Source of the DNA: Ignavibacteria bacterium
GTDB taxonomy: Bacteria; Bacteroidota; Ignavibacteria; Tepidaquicellales; Tepidaquicellaceae
DNA length: 64,000 nucleotides
Direction: 5' to 3'
Assembly: GCA_016704345.1 (NCBI GenBank)
Contig: JADJAH010000038.1
Location: forward strand, 1 to 64,000
Numbering within the stretch: position 1 is the stretch's first letter; each line of letters begins with the position of its first letter. Shown here one piece after another: positions 17,648 to 28,736 of the stretch. The notes under the pieces were generated by a model, which worked only from the letters and a program-made list of their open reading frames with translations, was not told the DNA's origin and did no database searches. Made by a program: the position numbers and the translations under genes.

Positions 17648-20600
17648 ATGAAGATCAACACGCTCTTAAGATCGCTGCTTTCGATTGCATTGCTCTTTGT
17701 GGTCATTAATTCATCACGGGCACAGAGCGGCTATAATTGGATAGTTCCAAACAAGGCTTACCTTAAACTAAGTGTGATAGAAGATGCGCTTTACAGAATA
17801 ACAAAAACCGACTTTACAAATGCCGGAGTTAACACAAGCACGGTAGATCCGAGAACCGTGAAAGTCTTCAACAAGGGAGTTCAGATACCAATTTACTTTG
17901 AAGGAGAGACGGACGGAGTATTTGACAACGCCGATTATTTCGATTTCTTCGGTACCAGGACATACGGTGGAAATACAAAATTTTTCAATCAGGACAATGG
18001 TCTTGTCTATACTAAAGATGAGTATTACTCACCATACTCCGACACAAATGTATATTGGGTGGAATGGGGAATTAGCAACGGGATCAGATATGCAAATGCT
18101 TCATACACATCAGCCGTTCCTTATTCACCGGATTTCTATTATGACAAACTTCACTTTGAGAAGGACCGTGTTTATACTCAAGGCGAGAGGACAGACGCAA
18201 ACGACTTCAGGAATTTCAACAACGAGAATTTCCTGGGAGAAGGATGGTATTGGACAACGATGACTGCAAATCAGTTTGTCACGGATACGTTCTCCGTGAA
18301 AACTCTGACGCCCTCGGTTCAGAATGCATCCATAAAACTATTTACATATCCGGTAAACAGAACTACTTCGATCAATAACGAACACAGCATACAAGTGCAG
18401 GTTAACAGCACATTCCTGCCTCAGGTGTTCACAAATGATCTCAAGAAAATTGACACAACGCAAACTTTTTTAAGCTCTGCGCTAAGCAGTACTTCAGTAA
18501 ATACAATTCGCGTTTACTATTTCAGCAATGCGGCATTTAACGGAAGCATGTACTTTGACATGTTCGAAGTGCAGGTACCCAAATCATTTAAGTTCAATGC
18601 AAACACAATCTCCGCAAATCTCAACAATGCAGATACGTCTTCTAAACGGTTCAGGATTTCCGGATTTGTTTCAGGAAACCAAACGAATATTTATGATGTA
18701 GTGAACAACATAAGAATTGCAAACTACACATCAAGCGCAGATACTCTTATTGTAACAGCAAAGAGCAATGCAAGACTTGAGATAGTTAACAAAACAATTA
18801 CCAAAAAACCGTTCAAGATCACACAAAGGCAAGTCCCTAATCTTGCTTCAACTTCCAACGGCGCGGATTACATGATCATATACAATGGAATGTTCTCCGA
18901 GCAGGCTATGCAACTACAGAACCACCGTGAGACTTATGATAACTTCAGAGTATTCACAGCGGAGATCAGAGACATATATGACATCTTCAACTACGGAATC
19001 GAGAATCCAATTGCCTTGAGGAATTTTCTTAAATATGCATACGACAGCTGGACTCTTCCAAAACTTAATTATGCATGTCTCATTGGAAGAGGTTCAACTG
19101 ATCCTAAGAAGAATTCAACGGCGTCCATTTATTATCAAAACCTGGTACCCACATACGGCAATCCCACAACAGATGCATACTTCGCTAATTTCAATTATGG
19201 TTCATATTTTTATTATCCAAAGATACTTATTGGGAGGCTTCCGGCTTACAATGTTGGTGATGCTTCAAATATGGTTGAGAACATTATCTCATATGAAACC
19301 ACTCCTCCTGAGACATGGTGGAAATTTAACACTTTCATTGTCGGAGGTGGTACATCATCTGATCAAAACACTTTTCAGTCACTTGACACGGCAATCATTA
19401 ACAATTACGTTCTGCCGCCTCCGCTCTCATCGGAGGTCCATAAAATTTTCAGAAATGATACATCGACAACTGTAACTTTCAACTACAAGGATTCAATCAG
19501 AAGAGATATCAACAACGGAACTGCAATAGTGAATTTTCTCGGGCATGCAGGATATGAAAACTGGGAAGACGGGATGCAGGATCCGAGTACACTTGCAAAC
19601 TACGGCAAGTTTCCCTTCATAATGAGCATGACATGTTACACAGGAAAGAATGCCGATCCGACTCAAAGGACATTTGGAGAAAGATATGTCAACATGCTCA
19701 ACAGAGGAACTGTGGGCTTCATAGGCTGCTCGGGTTGGGGATGGCTGATAAGTCAGTCAAATATGCAAGCCGGTATGTATGATGCAATTGCCAATGACAC
19801 ATTGAGACGGTTCGGTGAAATTTTGAACAGAGGTAAGTTTGAACTTATACAAGACTCTACACAATCAACGGTCAGGCATACTGTCAATTCTTACGGATTG
19901 CTCGGAGATCCTGCCGTAAAGCTTTGTATCCCGAGAGTACCGGAGTATTCAATTTCTTCGGCTGATTACAAGCTGTCAAATACTTTTCCTGAAATTAATC
20001 AACCATTGACACTGACAATTTATCCAAAGAATTTCGGACTGTTTTCAGACTCGTGCAAGATCAGATTTACTCTGAAGAAAAACAGCGCTACAGTATCTAT
20101 AAAAGATACTGTTCTTCGTCCTTTCAATATGCAGGATTCAGTTCGGTTCAGTTTCAAGCCTGATTCACTGGCAGACTATTCAATACAGGTTCTACTTGAT
20201 CAAGATAACCGGATTCCAAATGAGCTGAAGTCAAACAACTATCTTACAGTATTTATTCCGCTGAAAGAAGTCTCATTTGTTCCTTTGAAACCTGTGAATA
20301 ATTCTGTTCTTAATTCTGACTCGGTTGAATTTGCCGGACTAAATCCATTGACAGAAAATGTTCAGCAAACTGCCAAAGTGATCGTGGAGATGGATACTAC
20401 TCTAATGTTCAACTCTGCTGTCAAAAAAACATTTGTGAAGAATAATGCAACAGGCGCAGTGACCAAATTCAAAACGAAGGTTCCTGTCGTGATTCCCGGA
20501 ACAATTTACTTTTGGCGTACAAATGCCGTAGTGAATTTTGACAGTGCCGGATGGACAACACCATTGGTTTTTTCATACAATCCTGTTTTATACACAAGCG

Positions 20601-22538
20601 AAAATGCAGTAACAAAATCCAATGAAATATTAGTAGATGCGCCGGATACCGGAAGGGTAATCTTTAACAAGACCGATGACAATCAATTCTCGCCGGTTGA
20701 CTACAACAATACAGGATTTACTTCAAACGGAATTCTGCTGAACCAATTTCCCCTGAATCTCTACGTCAGATCGATGGGAAGCAGCGGGGCCGAGGCTTCA
20801 TTCTTTTCGGTGAATTACCAGAACATTAATATAGACGGAGGAAGATCTCCGGGCCTCAGCATGCTTAAGGTCAAGAAGCTGAATGGTACAATTCTTGAAT
20901 ATAAAAACATCAGAACAACAAGCGGTCAATCCTCGGACTCTGTCATAAACTTCCTCAACACATTTGATACAACTCACTACCTGATGGCACTCAACGCATC
21001 ATATGTAGCCAGCGCTGTTGCGCTGAATGCAGCTGCCAAGGCAAAGATCAGGACGTTTGGAAGTACAAAGATAGACAGCTTCACTGTATTTGGCTGGTTC
21101 GATTCATGGAGTTTCATAGGATATCTTGGTGCGCCGCCTTTGGGCGTGTCAGAGATGTTTCGCAAGTATTCCGGTTCTGCGGGCTGGGTTGAATCGAACA
21201 GTTCAAAGTCTTCGGTCATTACCAAGACATTCGGAACTTTGACAAACTATTTTGGTCCCTGCTCAGAACTGGAAAGAATTTTCGTGGGAGCAGACACTGT
21301 TTCCTCAAAGCAGTTTGATGTTTGACGTAATTGGAATTGACCGCAACGGGGTAAGCAGTATGATATTTTCAAACGTGAGTTCGAATCAGTTTGTTGATAT
21401 TAGTTCTATAGATGCTTATCAGTTTCCGAACATGAACTTGCAGGCAAAATTTTCCATTGATACCAATACAGGATTTCAATCGTCGTTGTTTAACAGTCTC
21501 AAGGTAAAATATACCCCTCCGGCAGAGATTGTTGTTGATAAGAATACGGTAGTTCGTTCAGACACATCATTCAAACCGGGTGATGAAATGAAGGTGACAA
21601 TATCTTACAGCAATGCAGGCTTTGTCAATCTTCCGGGAACAGTCGTGAAAGTTTACAAAACATCAATAAGCACACAGAATCTTGTCAGCACAGATACCGT
21701 GTATCGCGCCCTGAAAATTGACAGCACTGTTTCGTCAACACATAAATTCAAGATTCCTTACGTGAAACCTGTAGGAGGTAAGGCAAAATTCTATATTGAG
21801 ATAATTCCAAAAGGAAATTACAACGAGAGCTACACATACAACAATTCGGCAAGCTTCACTGTTAGTCTTAATGTAAATACATCTTCACAAATGGTTGATG
21901 TTTTCAGCGACGGTCAGATTGTCAGAAGCGGTGATTATGTCAGAGCAAACCCCGAGTTGAGGATTGATCTGAAAGATCTGGCTCCCGACCGTCCTTTGCT
22001 TTTCGACACTTCACAAGTTTCAATAAGTCTGAATGATTTGGTGGTTCCGTATTTCGGCAAAGGTGACAAGAATCTAAAAGCATCTGAAGACAAAGTTGAT
22101 ATAGACGGACAGCCGGGAACGGGAAGGTCGCTTTTTTACAATCCATCATTGTTAAAAGGTGAGAACAAATTAAAGATAGTTTATAGAAACGAAGCGGGCG
22201 AGGAGAACTCAAGCGAATATGTATTACTGGTTAGTGATGAAATGTTTGTGAAAGATTTTTACAACTTCCCGAATCCCATGAGAACCGAAACGAGTTTTAT
22301 TTTTGATCTGACAGGTGCAGACTCACCGAGAAGTTGTAAGATCAGGATCTATACTACAGCGGGAAGACTCATTAAGGAGATCTCTCATACTGCCAATGTC
22401 GGATTCAATCAGGTGCTTTGGGATGGAAGAGATGAAGACGGCGATTTTATCGCAAACGGTGTGTATCTGTACAAACTTGTAACGGAAGATGATACAAAGA
22501 AAGAAACTGCAACGCAGAAGCTTGTTGTGCTGAGGTGA
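17648..22538 (+). pseudogene. Frameshifted C25 (gingipain/PorU-like) cysteine peptidase
   Basis: Read through one frameshift this encodes about 1,627 residues, starting with a signal peptide (MKINTLLRSLLSIALLFVV). An N-terminal beta domain precedes a C25 peptidase domain with the catalytic His in VNFLGHAGYENW and the catalytic Cys in IMSMTCYTG. Long beta-rich regions follow, ending in a FlgD-like C-terminal domain (FYNFPNPMRTETSF, then GRDEDGDFIANGVYLY). C25 proteins include gingipains and PorU, the sortase that anchors type IX-secreted proteins; which one this is cannot be settled by eye. The frame breaks at 21314-21327, where TTTGATG and TTTGACG lie side by side. Removing the first 7 bp restores one continuous frame (4,884 nt, 1,628 codons). 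Confidence 0.8.
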
Positions 22539-22569
22539 TTTCTGAAGACATAGAAACCTTCATTCATAC

Positions 22570-22700
22570 TCGTTTCCAAGCCCTGCCTGCGAGAATGCAT
22601 TCCAAATTTCAGTGGCAAGTGGACAAGCAGGCTGCTTGGGAACGCACATCCAAATTGAGGTTTAATTCCGTCAAGCATTGCGAACGTTCGACCCCTTCGG
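22570..22700. repeat. Palindromic repeats between C25 peptidase and tag
   Basis: An imperfect long palindrome (about 22570-22645) pairs CGTTTCCAAGC...CCTGCCTGC with GCAGG...GCTTGGGAACG. A separate short hairpin, CGACCCC-TTC-GGGGTCG near 22688-22705, may act as a weak terminator for the converging genes. The CCTGCCTGC core links the first palindrome to the repeats at 30792-30900 and 60114-60170. Confidence 0.5.
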
Positions 22701-22739
22701 GGTCGCATGTTTTGTCTGCTTCTCCACTCTATTGAATTG

Positions 22740-23327
22740 TCAACGCTGTGACAGATGCGGAGGTTTTGACTTTACAACTTTTTTATAGATCGGACAATCT
22801 TCCGTATGTGCACCGGGCAGATATCCGGTGCTTAATAGAAATTCATTTACGATCTCACCGCCCGTAAACTTAAATGTCTTCTTAAATAGTTTGGTCCATT
22901 CCGGTTTAGACATTGGATGATTCTTGTCGAGCCAGTTCCTGAATGAGCCATGTTCTTTCTGCAATGTTCTTATGACTTTGGCATTATGGATTGCTGCATC
23001 AACCTTGAGCCGGTTGCGGATAATACCGGCATCATTGAGCAATCTGTTCCTGTCTTTTTCCACGTAAGCAGAGACTTTCTTAACGTCAAACTTGTGATAA
23101 GCTTTTCTGAAGTTCTCCTGTTTGTTCAGGATCGTTGTCCAGCTAAGTCCTGCCTGGTTAATTTCTAAAATCAATCTGCCAAAGAGTTCGTTGTCGTCGC
23201 GAATAGGAAAGCCGTAAGCAGTGTCATGATAAATTCGATGAACATTTGATTTGTCCATTGACGCTACTGCTTCACAATATGTTTTGGGTTTGTCCAATTT
23301 TTCTGAATTAAGATTTATGATCGTCAC
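22740..23327 (-). CDS. tag: DNA-3-methyladenine glycosylase I
   Basis: A 195-residue Tag-family glycosylase that excises 3-methyladenine from alkylated DNA and starts base-excision repair. Typical segments: RIYHDTAYGFPIRDDNELFGRLILE near the N-terminus, QAGLSWTTILNKQENFRKAY (substrate pocket), FKFTGGEIVNEFL, and a C-terminal His/Cys pair in GAHTEDCPIY. With Cys18 and a His near residue 34, that pair would form the zinc site that staples the termini in Tag. It is a stand-alone gene converging on the C25 peptidase. Confidence 0.9.
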   Translation of the reverse strand: MTIINLNSEKLDKPKTYCEAVASMDKSNVHRIYHDTAYGFPIRDDNELFGRLILEINQAGLSWTTILNKQENFRKAYHKFDVKKVSAYVEKDRNRLLNDAGIIRNRLKVDAAIHNAKVIRTLQKEHGSFRNWLDKNHPMSKPEWTKLFKKTFKFTGGEIVNEFLLSTGYLPGAHTEDCPIYKKVVKSKPPHLSQR

Positions 23328-23667
23328 TTTGATTGCTCTATTCGATGTAAGAATTTTTTGAGCAAGTGCAAGATGTAATTTGATATGAAAACATTCATCA
23401 TAAATTTTTGAGGATAAGGAATTACTTCTTCCTCAGGAAGATTAGTTTTTGTTAACCTTCTGAATATTGATTTCACTGCATAAGCAATAAAAAGCTGACT
23501 CTGTGGAGCTCCGTGTATTCTCGGTGTAACTCAGTATCATAAAATATGAAGGGACAAAAGTCACTGCAAGGATTAGACAATGTGAAATCAGAAAGAATAA
23601 ATTCCTTTATTACATAAGCCAAATAGTTTATGTTTTCACAAGTTTATTAAGCATCAATCCAACCAAA
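23328..23667. other. Intergenic region, divergent promoters
   Basis: No gene is visible in this 340-bp AT-rich gap between the divergent tag and M14 peptidase genes. It must carry both promoters. The only motif seen is AACCAAA just before the ATG at 23668, shared with other exported-protein genes in the window. Confidence 0.5.
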
Positions 23668-26085
23668 ATGAAAAAGCTAATCACTTTGTTACTTCCGTTA
23701 ATGATATTTTCATTTATCATAACCGGAAGCGACATCAGATCGGACGAACCAATCCGGAACGACCTTGATACATACAGTCTAGTTAAAATTGTTATCAATT
23801 CAAGAGATGACATTAAAAGGTTAGTCGAAAACGATATTACAATTGAGCACTATACAGGCCACTTCCGCGAAGGAATAGAAATCGTGATAAATCAAAGCGA
23901 GTTGTCACGGCTAATGACAACAGGACTCAACTACGAGATCAAGATCAAAGATCTTGACACATATTATGCTCAGAGAAAAGCACCGAAGCCGGAAGAACTC
24001 TTTCCTGCAAAAATGATAGCAGAGAAAGACGGTGTTGACGGATTTTCATACGGCAGCATGGGAGGATACTATACTTACGATGAAGTTGTGCAGAAGCTTG
24101 ATTCGATGCGGCTGCAGTTTCCAAACATCATATCTGCGAAGCAGAACATCGGAGCGTCTGTTGAGAACAGAACGATATGGGTTGTGAAGATCTCCGATAA
24201 TCCTGAGGCAAACGAATCGTCAACCGAAGCTCCGATATATTTTGATGCTCTTCATCATGCAAGAGAGCCGCAGGCAATGGCATCCGTGATGTATTTTATG
24301 TACTGGATACTTGAGAATTACGGAACAGATCCTGAAGCCACTTATCTTGTAAACAACAGGGAAATATTCTTTGTGCCTGTGGTAAATCCTGACGGATACA
24401 GATACAATCAGACAACCAATCCAAACGGCGGCGGTTCATGGAGAAAGAACAGGAGGAACAACGGTTCATCATGCTACGGCATTGACCTGAACAGGAACTA
24501 CACTTACGGCTGGGGAGTGAACAGCGGCTCAAGCAATGATCCGTGTTCCGAAACATTCCGTGGATTATCAGCCGGTTCAGAGCCTGAAACACAGGCGATC
24601 ACATCTTTCGTAGATCAGATCAGACCAAAGATTGGATTAACTTTTCACTCTGTTGCAGGAAGGTATCTGAATCCCTACGGTTACAATGATTCTTCAATCA
24701 GTTATGATATTTACTCCGAGTTTTCATCCGACTTTGCCGCATCCAACAATTACACATATGGCACCGTGAATGAAATGCTTGCGTATTATTCCAGCGGAAC
24801 CACGCGTGATTATCTTCATTCAATTGGAGGATATTGCTGGACTCCGGAAGTAGGCGGCGGAAGCTTCTGGCCATCACAAACACAGATCATCCCGGTTGCC
24901 AGTCAGAACTTGTACGGTATTAAATATTTGTGCTGGGTCGGCGGCGCGTTTGCCGATCTGCAGAACTGGAAGATTCCAGGCGACGGCTATGTGACAAAGA
25001 ACGATACGCTTCTGCTACAGTTGACTCTCAAGAACAGAGGACTTTCAAAGACAGCGAAGAATGTAACTGCCGAACTATCTACATCTTATCCTAATGCAAC
25101 ACCGCTTGTTGCAACCGTGAACTTCGACAGTATTCAATCAAGACAACTGAAAACAAATTCTGCAAACTACTTTGCTTTCAGGATCTCGAACACTGCATCT
25201 TACATGGATGAAATGAAATACATTCTTACCATTAAGCAAGAGGGTATAGTAACTTCGCTCGATACTATTCTTATCAATGTAGGCAGAGCCGTTGCATTGT
25301 TCAGCGACGGTGCTGAAAACGGAACAACGAGATGGATAAAGTCAGGAACAGGAACACAATGGGATACGACATTCATTGATCCTGTGGAAGGAAGCAAGAA
25401 TTTTGCCGACTCAAGATACGGAAATGCGAAGGATAATTCAAACAACTACTTCACATTGTCAGACACAATTGACCTTGCAGGAGCAGTAAATCCGCGAATA
25501 GAATTTACCGCCAAGTGGGCGATGGAAGCGACTTTCGATTACATCCGCGTTCAGGTCAGCACCAACAACGGAACGAGCTGGACAAATCTTACCGGAAGAT
25601 TTACGAAAACAGTTTCAGGACAACCGTCTTACACAGACATCAAACACTGGAAGCGTGAGCAGATGAATCTTAATCCATACATTGGTCAGAGAGTGAGGAT
25701 CAGATTCAACTTTGTTACAGACAACGGCGTGCCGGGCGATGGTTTTTACATGGACAACTTCAGAGTTGTTGACTATGTAGATACTCCAACGGGAATAACA
25801 CAAGTCAGCTCAGAAGTTCCGCAGGAGTTTCGCCTTGAGCAGAATTATCCTAACCCGTTCAATCCTGCAACTAAAATCTCCTATTCATTGCCTTCATCCG
25901 GATATGTAAGCATGAAGATCTTTGATGCGGCAGGCATTGAACAGATGACTCTTGTAAATTCATTTCAAACGGCAGGAACGTACAACGTAAATTGGAACGC
26001 AACAGATTTTGCAAGCGGGATTTATTATTGCAGGATAACATATTCCGGACGTAGCGAAACGATAAAGCTAATGCTTGTGAAATAG
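23668..26085 (+). CDS. Secreted M14 zinc carboxypeptidase with T9SS sorting domain
   Basis: An 805-residue exported protein. After a signal peptide and propeptide (about residues 1-125), the M14 domain shows the zinc ligands in DALHHAREPQA (HxxE) and LTFHSVAGRYLNPYG (His). It also has the Arg/Tyr region SWRKNRRNN, DLNRNY, and the catalytic Glu in YCWTPEVGGGSFWP. A CARDB-like beta domain and a MAM/immune-inhibitor-A-like domain (VQVSTNNGTSWTNL) follow. The last 85 residues form a type A type IX secretion sorting domain (FRLEQNYPNPFNPATKI, SGIYYCRITYSG). The enzyme should cleave C-terminal residues from peptides outside the cell. It is a monocistronic gene followed by a strong terminator at 26195. 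Confidence 0.92.
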   Translation: MKKLITLLLPLMIFSFIITGSDIRSDEPIRNDLDTYSLVKIVINSRDDIKRLVENDITIEHYTGHFREGIEIVINQSELSRLMTTGLNYEIKIKDLDTYYAQRKAPKPEELFPAKMIAEKDGVDGFSYGSMGGYYTYDEVVQKLDSMRLQFPNIISAKQNIGASVENRTIWVVKISDNPEANESSTEAPIYFDALHHAREPQAMASVMYFMYWILENYGTDPEATYLVNNREIFFVPVVNPDGYRYNQTTNPNGGGSWRKNRRNNGSSCYGIDLNRNYTYGWGVNSGSSNDPCSETFRGLSAGSEPETQAITSFVDQIRPKIGLTFHSVAGRYLNPYGYNDSSISYDIYSEFSSDFAASNNYTYGTVNEMLAYYSSGTTRDYLHSIGGYCWTPEVGGGSFWPSQTQIIPVASQNLYGIKYLCWVGGAFADLQNWKIPGDGYVTKNDTLLLQLTLKNRGLSKTAKNVTAELSTSYPNATPLVATVNFDSIQSRQLKTNSANYFAFRISNTASYMDEMKYILTIKQEGIVTSLDTILINVGRAVALFSDGAENGTTRWIKSGTGTQWDTTFIDPVEGSKNFADSRYGNAKDNSNNYFTLSDTIDLAGAVNPRIEFTAKWAMEATFDYIRVQVSTNNGTSWTNLTGRFTKTVSGQPSYTDIKHWKREQMNLNPYIGQRVRIRFNFVTDNGVPGDGFYMDNFRVVDYVDTPTGITQVSSEVPQEFRLEQNYPNPFNPATKISYSLPSSGYVSMKIFDAAGIEQMTLVNSFQTAGTYNVNWNATDFASGIYYCRITYSGRSETIKLMLVK

Positions 26086-26624
26086 AGCCGAATGTCTAAA
26101 CTGAAATTGATGCCGGATGATTCTTTGTTTGGCGTATTATTCATATTCGAAAGTTTACACGCTGGTAAAGCAATATAACATAAAGAAGATTTATAAGAGC
26201 CGCGCCGGAATTATTTTGGTGCGGCTCTTTTTGTTTGCATTAATTGATCTGAAGACCGCTTGAAAGAAGATCCGGTATCCGTATGACTTTTCTGCCGAGC
26301 ATGTCTTAAACAAAAGCTAAAAACAATTCTCACCGAAACAATTTCAATACTACACTTACTCAAGTTATGATTTGTCAATAAAGAATCACAAGTGCTAATT
26401 TTGTATAGAATCAAACAGCGGCAGGATGTGAAATTTTTACTGCACCCGGGTGAAACATCGACAGCAAAAATTTCTATGTGTCTTATCGCAATGTTTGCAG
26501 TTAATTTTAATCCACACTGACAGATCCTATATCATAAAGTTGTTTCTATCCTGACCCAACAGGAGATCTTATTGGTGATTCTTAAGGATCGTCAATATTC
26601 TTCTAACCAAATTTCAATGGTAAC
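26086..26624. other. Intergenic region, mostly featureless
   Basis: A 540-bp gap with no convincing gene. It contains the terminator at 26195-26236. Short minus-strand open frames overlap that hairpin and are not supported. The last 25 bp carry CTAACCAAATTTC before the next start. Confidence 0.5.
26195..26236 (+). terminator. Rho-independent terminator after the M14 peptidase
   Basis: A perfect 9-bp stem, AAGAGCCGC (26195-26203) and GCGGCTCTT (26221-26229), is followed by TTTTGTTT. Confidence 0.85.
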
Positions 26625-28463
26625 ATGAAAAGTCTAATGCTAATTCTGATGTTTGCCATCCCGGTACTCTCATACTCTCAGGCAAGTGTCAACTGGATAC
26701 AATACACACGCGGTGTATCAATTGCCGTAGATAATTCGAATAATGTCTTTACTGTAGACTATGACTATAATCCTGCAGGAGACATCTATATAACAAAAAG
26801 AAATTCAAGCGGTACTTCTTTATGGTCAGTTAGTTATGATCAAACAGATAATACAAAGTGGGAAAAGGCAATCTGGGTGGAAACCGACAATCTCGGCAAT
26901 TCAATTGTAGCCGGAAATCTTATGTCAGGTTATTCTAGTCCTGTTAATGCTGCAAGCATATTGATGAAGTTTGATCCTAACGGAAATCTCCTTTGGCGCA
27001 ATATATATGAGAATTCGTTTGACGGCTCCTATACAAAGAAATGTATTGTTGACGCAAGCAACAACATTTATGTGCTCGGAATGGGAAACAGCGCTCAGTA
27101 TGGATATGTCACCAAGGTAAAAAAGTTTGCACCGGATGGTTCAACCTTATGGACTTACTTTAATGGAGGGGGCATTGGCGCGCCTCTTAATTTTAAGTTC
27201 ACTGCTGACAACTGTATCGTAATTGCAGGAAGATCAGTTTTTGGAAGCGTCAATGGATTTGCAAAACTTGATCTGAACGGAAATCCGATATGGAGCATAG
27301 CAGGCCTCAACAGTAATACTATCGGAGATATCGCCGGTGATGCATTCGGAAATAGTTACATAGTAAGCGCCGAATATGTTGCAATTAATCAGAGAACAAT
27401 GATAAAGAAGATCAATCCATCAGGCACAGAAATCTGGGTTCGATACTTCACTCTTGCTGCTCAGAGGATAGAATTAGGAAATGACAATTTGCCGGTGGCT
27501 GTTGGTTATGTAAATCAGGGTGGCTTTGGCACGGCAGCCGTAAAAGTTGATGCAAACGGAAATCAGGTCTGGCTAAATACGGATGCAGACGGAGCTTACA
27601 ATCTGTTGCTTCATGCACAACTAAAGATGGATCCGCAAAACAATATCTATCTTGCCGCGGGAACAATGACAGAGATGGCAATATGTAAAGTCAACAGCAA
27701 CGGTACATCAGGATGGACGCTGACAATGCCTGGAAGTTATGCAAACGGATTTGATTTCGGGACGGAAAATTCAGTTTATGTTGTGGGAGGAAATACTGCG
27801 AAAATAATTCAGGGAGTATCACCTCTGCCATGTCCGGTTCCGCAAGGTCTTAGCTCAAGTGAAGTTACAAAGACTAGTGCAAAGCTAAGCTGGGGAGCGG
27901 TTAACGGCGCACAGAAATATGAGATCATATATCAGAATGCAATGTCAATCTCGGCAAAAAAAGCTTGGACATACATCAGAGTGCCGGGAAGTCAGAACTA
28001 TGCCGTCCTGACAGGGTTGAAATGCAATACACCATACAATTGGAGAGTAAGAACAATTTGCGATACAACAGCGCCTGTTGTAAATCTTTCATATTCCGCA
28101 TCTCAGAGGTTTACAACATTGTCATGCAATTCCGATGAACAATCTATATCTGAAGAATCCGATGAGCTCGAAACTTCTGTGCCTTCAGAATTCTATCTCG
28201 GAACCAACTATCCGAACCCATTCAATCCTGAAACCAGAATAAAGTTTGGATTGAGTAAAGATGCTGATGTTTCAATTACTGTATTCAATTCACTCGGACA
28301 GAGGATTGCAACACTCGAGAATTCCTTCATGACTAAGGGAAATTACTCCGTAACATGGAATGGGACAAATGATAATGGAGAGCTTCAATCAAGCGGTGTA
28401 TATTTCTGCAGGATGAGTGCGGGAGATTTTGTACAAGTGAGGAAGATGGTGCTGAACAGGTAA
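26625..28463 (+). CDS. Secreted repeat protein with Fn3 and T9SS sorting domains
   Basis: A 612-residue exported protein (signal MKSLMLILMFAIPVLSYSQA). Residues about 25-390 form a run of beta-propeller-like repeats of the SBBP type, with units such as IYVLGMGNSAQYGYVTKVKKF, DLNGNPIW and DANGNQVWL. A fibronectin type III domain follows (LSWGAVNGAQKYEII, NWRVRTIC), then a type A T9SS sorting domain (FYLGTNYPNPFNPETRI, SSGVYFCRMSAGD). It has no enzymatic motif and is probably a surface-attached or released binding protein. The upstream ATG at 26614 reads into a TGA after three codons, so 26625 is the start. Confidence 0.85.
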   Translation: MKSLMLILMFAIPVLSYSQASVNWIQYTRGVSIAVDNSNNVFTVDYDYNPAGDIYITKRNSSGTSLWSVSYDQTDNTKWEKAIWVETDNLGNSIVAGNLMSGYSSPVNAASILMKFDPNGNLLWRNIYENSFDGSYTKKCIVDASNNIYVLGMGNSAQYGYVTKVKKFAPDGSTLWTYFNGGGIGAPLNFKFTADNCIVIAGRSVFGSVNGFAKLDLNGNPIWSIAGLNSNTIGDIAGDAFGNSYIVSAEYVAINQRTMIKKINPSGTEIWVRYFTLAAQRIELGNDNLPVAVGYVNQGGFGTAAVKVDANGNQVWLNTDADGAYNLLLHAQLKMDPQNNIYLAAGTMTEMAICKVNSNGTSGWTLTMPGSYANGFDFGTENSVYVVGGNTAKIIQGVSPLPCPVPQGLSSSEVTKTSAKLSWGAVNGAQKYEIIYQNAMSISAKKAWTYIRVPGSQNYAVLTGLKCNTPYNWRVRTICDTTAPVVNLSYSASQRFTTLSCNSDEQSISEESDELETSVPSEFYLGTNYPNPFNPETRIKFGLSKDADVSITVFNSLGQRIATLENSFMTKGNYSVTWNGTNDNGELQSSGVYFCRMSAGDFVQVRKMVLNR

Positions 28464-28606
28464 ACTGTCTTGTCTTAACTGCAGAGTCATTCCGGGACGG
28501 ATCAATGAATTCTTCAACATTGTTCAAGCGGAAGACTCTGCAGCATTTCATTAAATGCACTCATTACATCTCTATGCGCGTTTTCTTTCTTCAACTCTGA
28601 ACTCTG

Positions 28607-28654
28607 AATTCTTGGTTCTCAATTCTTAATTCTAAATTCCTAATTCTTAATTCT
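28607..28654. repeat. ATTCTTA-type tandem repeat cluster
   Basis: An irregular run of 7-bp units related to ATTCTTA (AATTCTTGGTTCTCAATTC, then AATTCTTAATTCTAAATTC) follows the T9SS protein gene. Similar clusters are at 33946-33982, 35261-35290 and 53556-53594. Confidence 0.7.
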
Positions 28655-28736
28655 GATCCACTCTCTTCAAAGCCTTGAATATTAATCTCTCTATAGATAA
28701 GTTGCTTTCAATTATAATTCCGATAAACGAATATTC

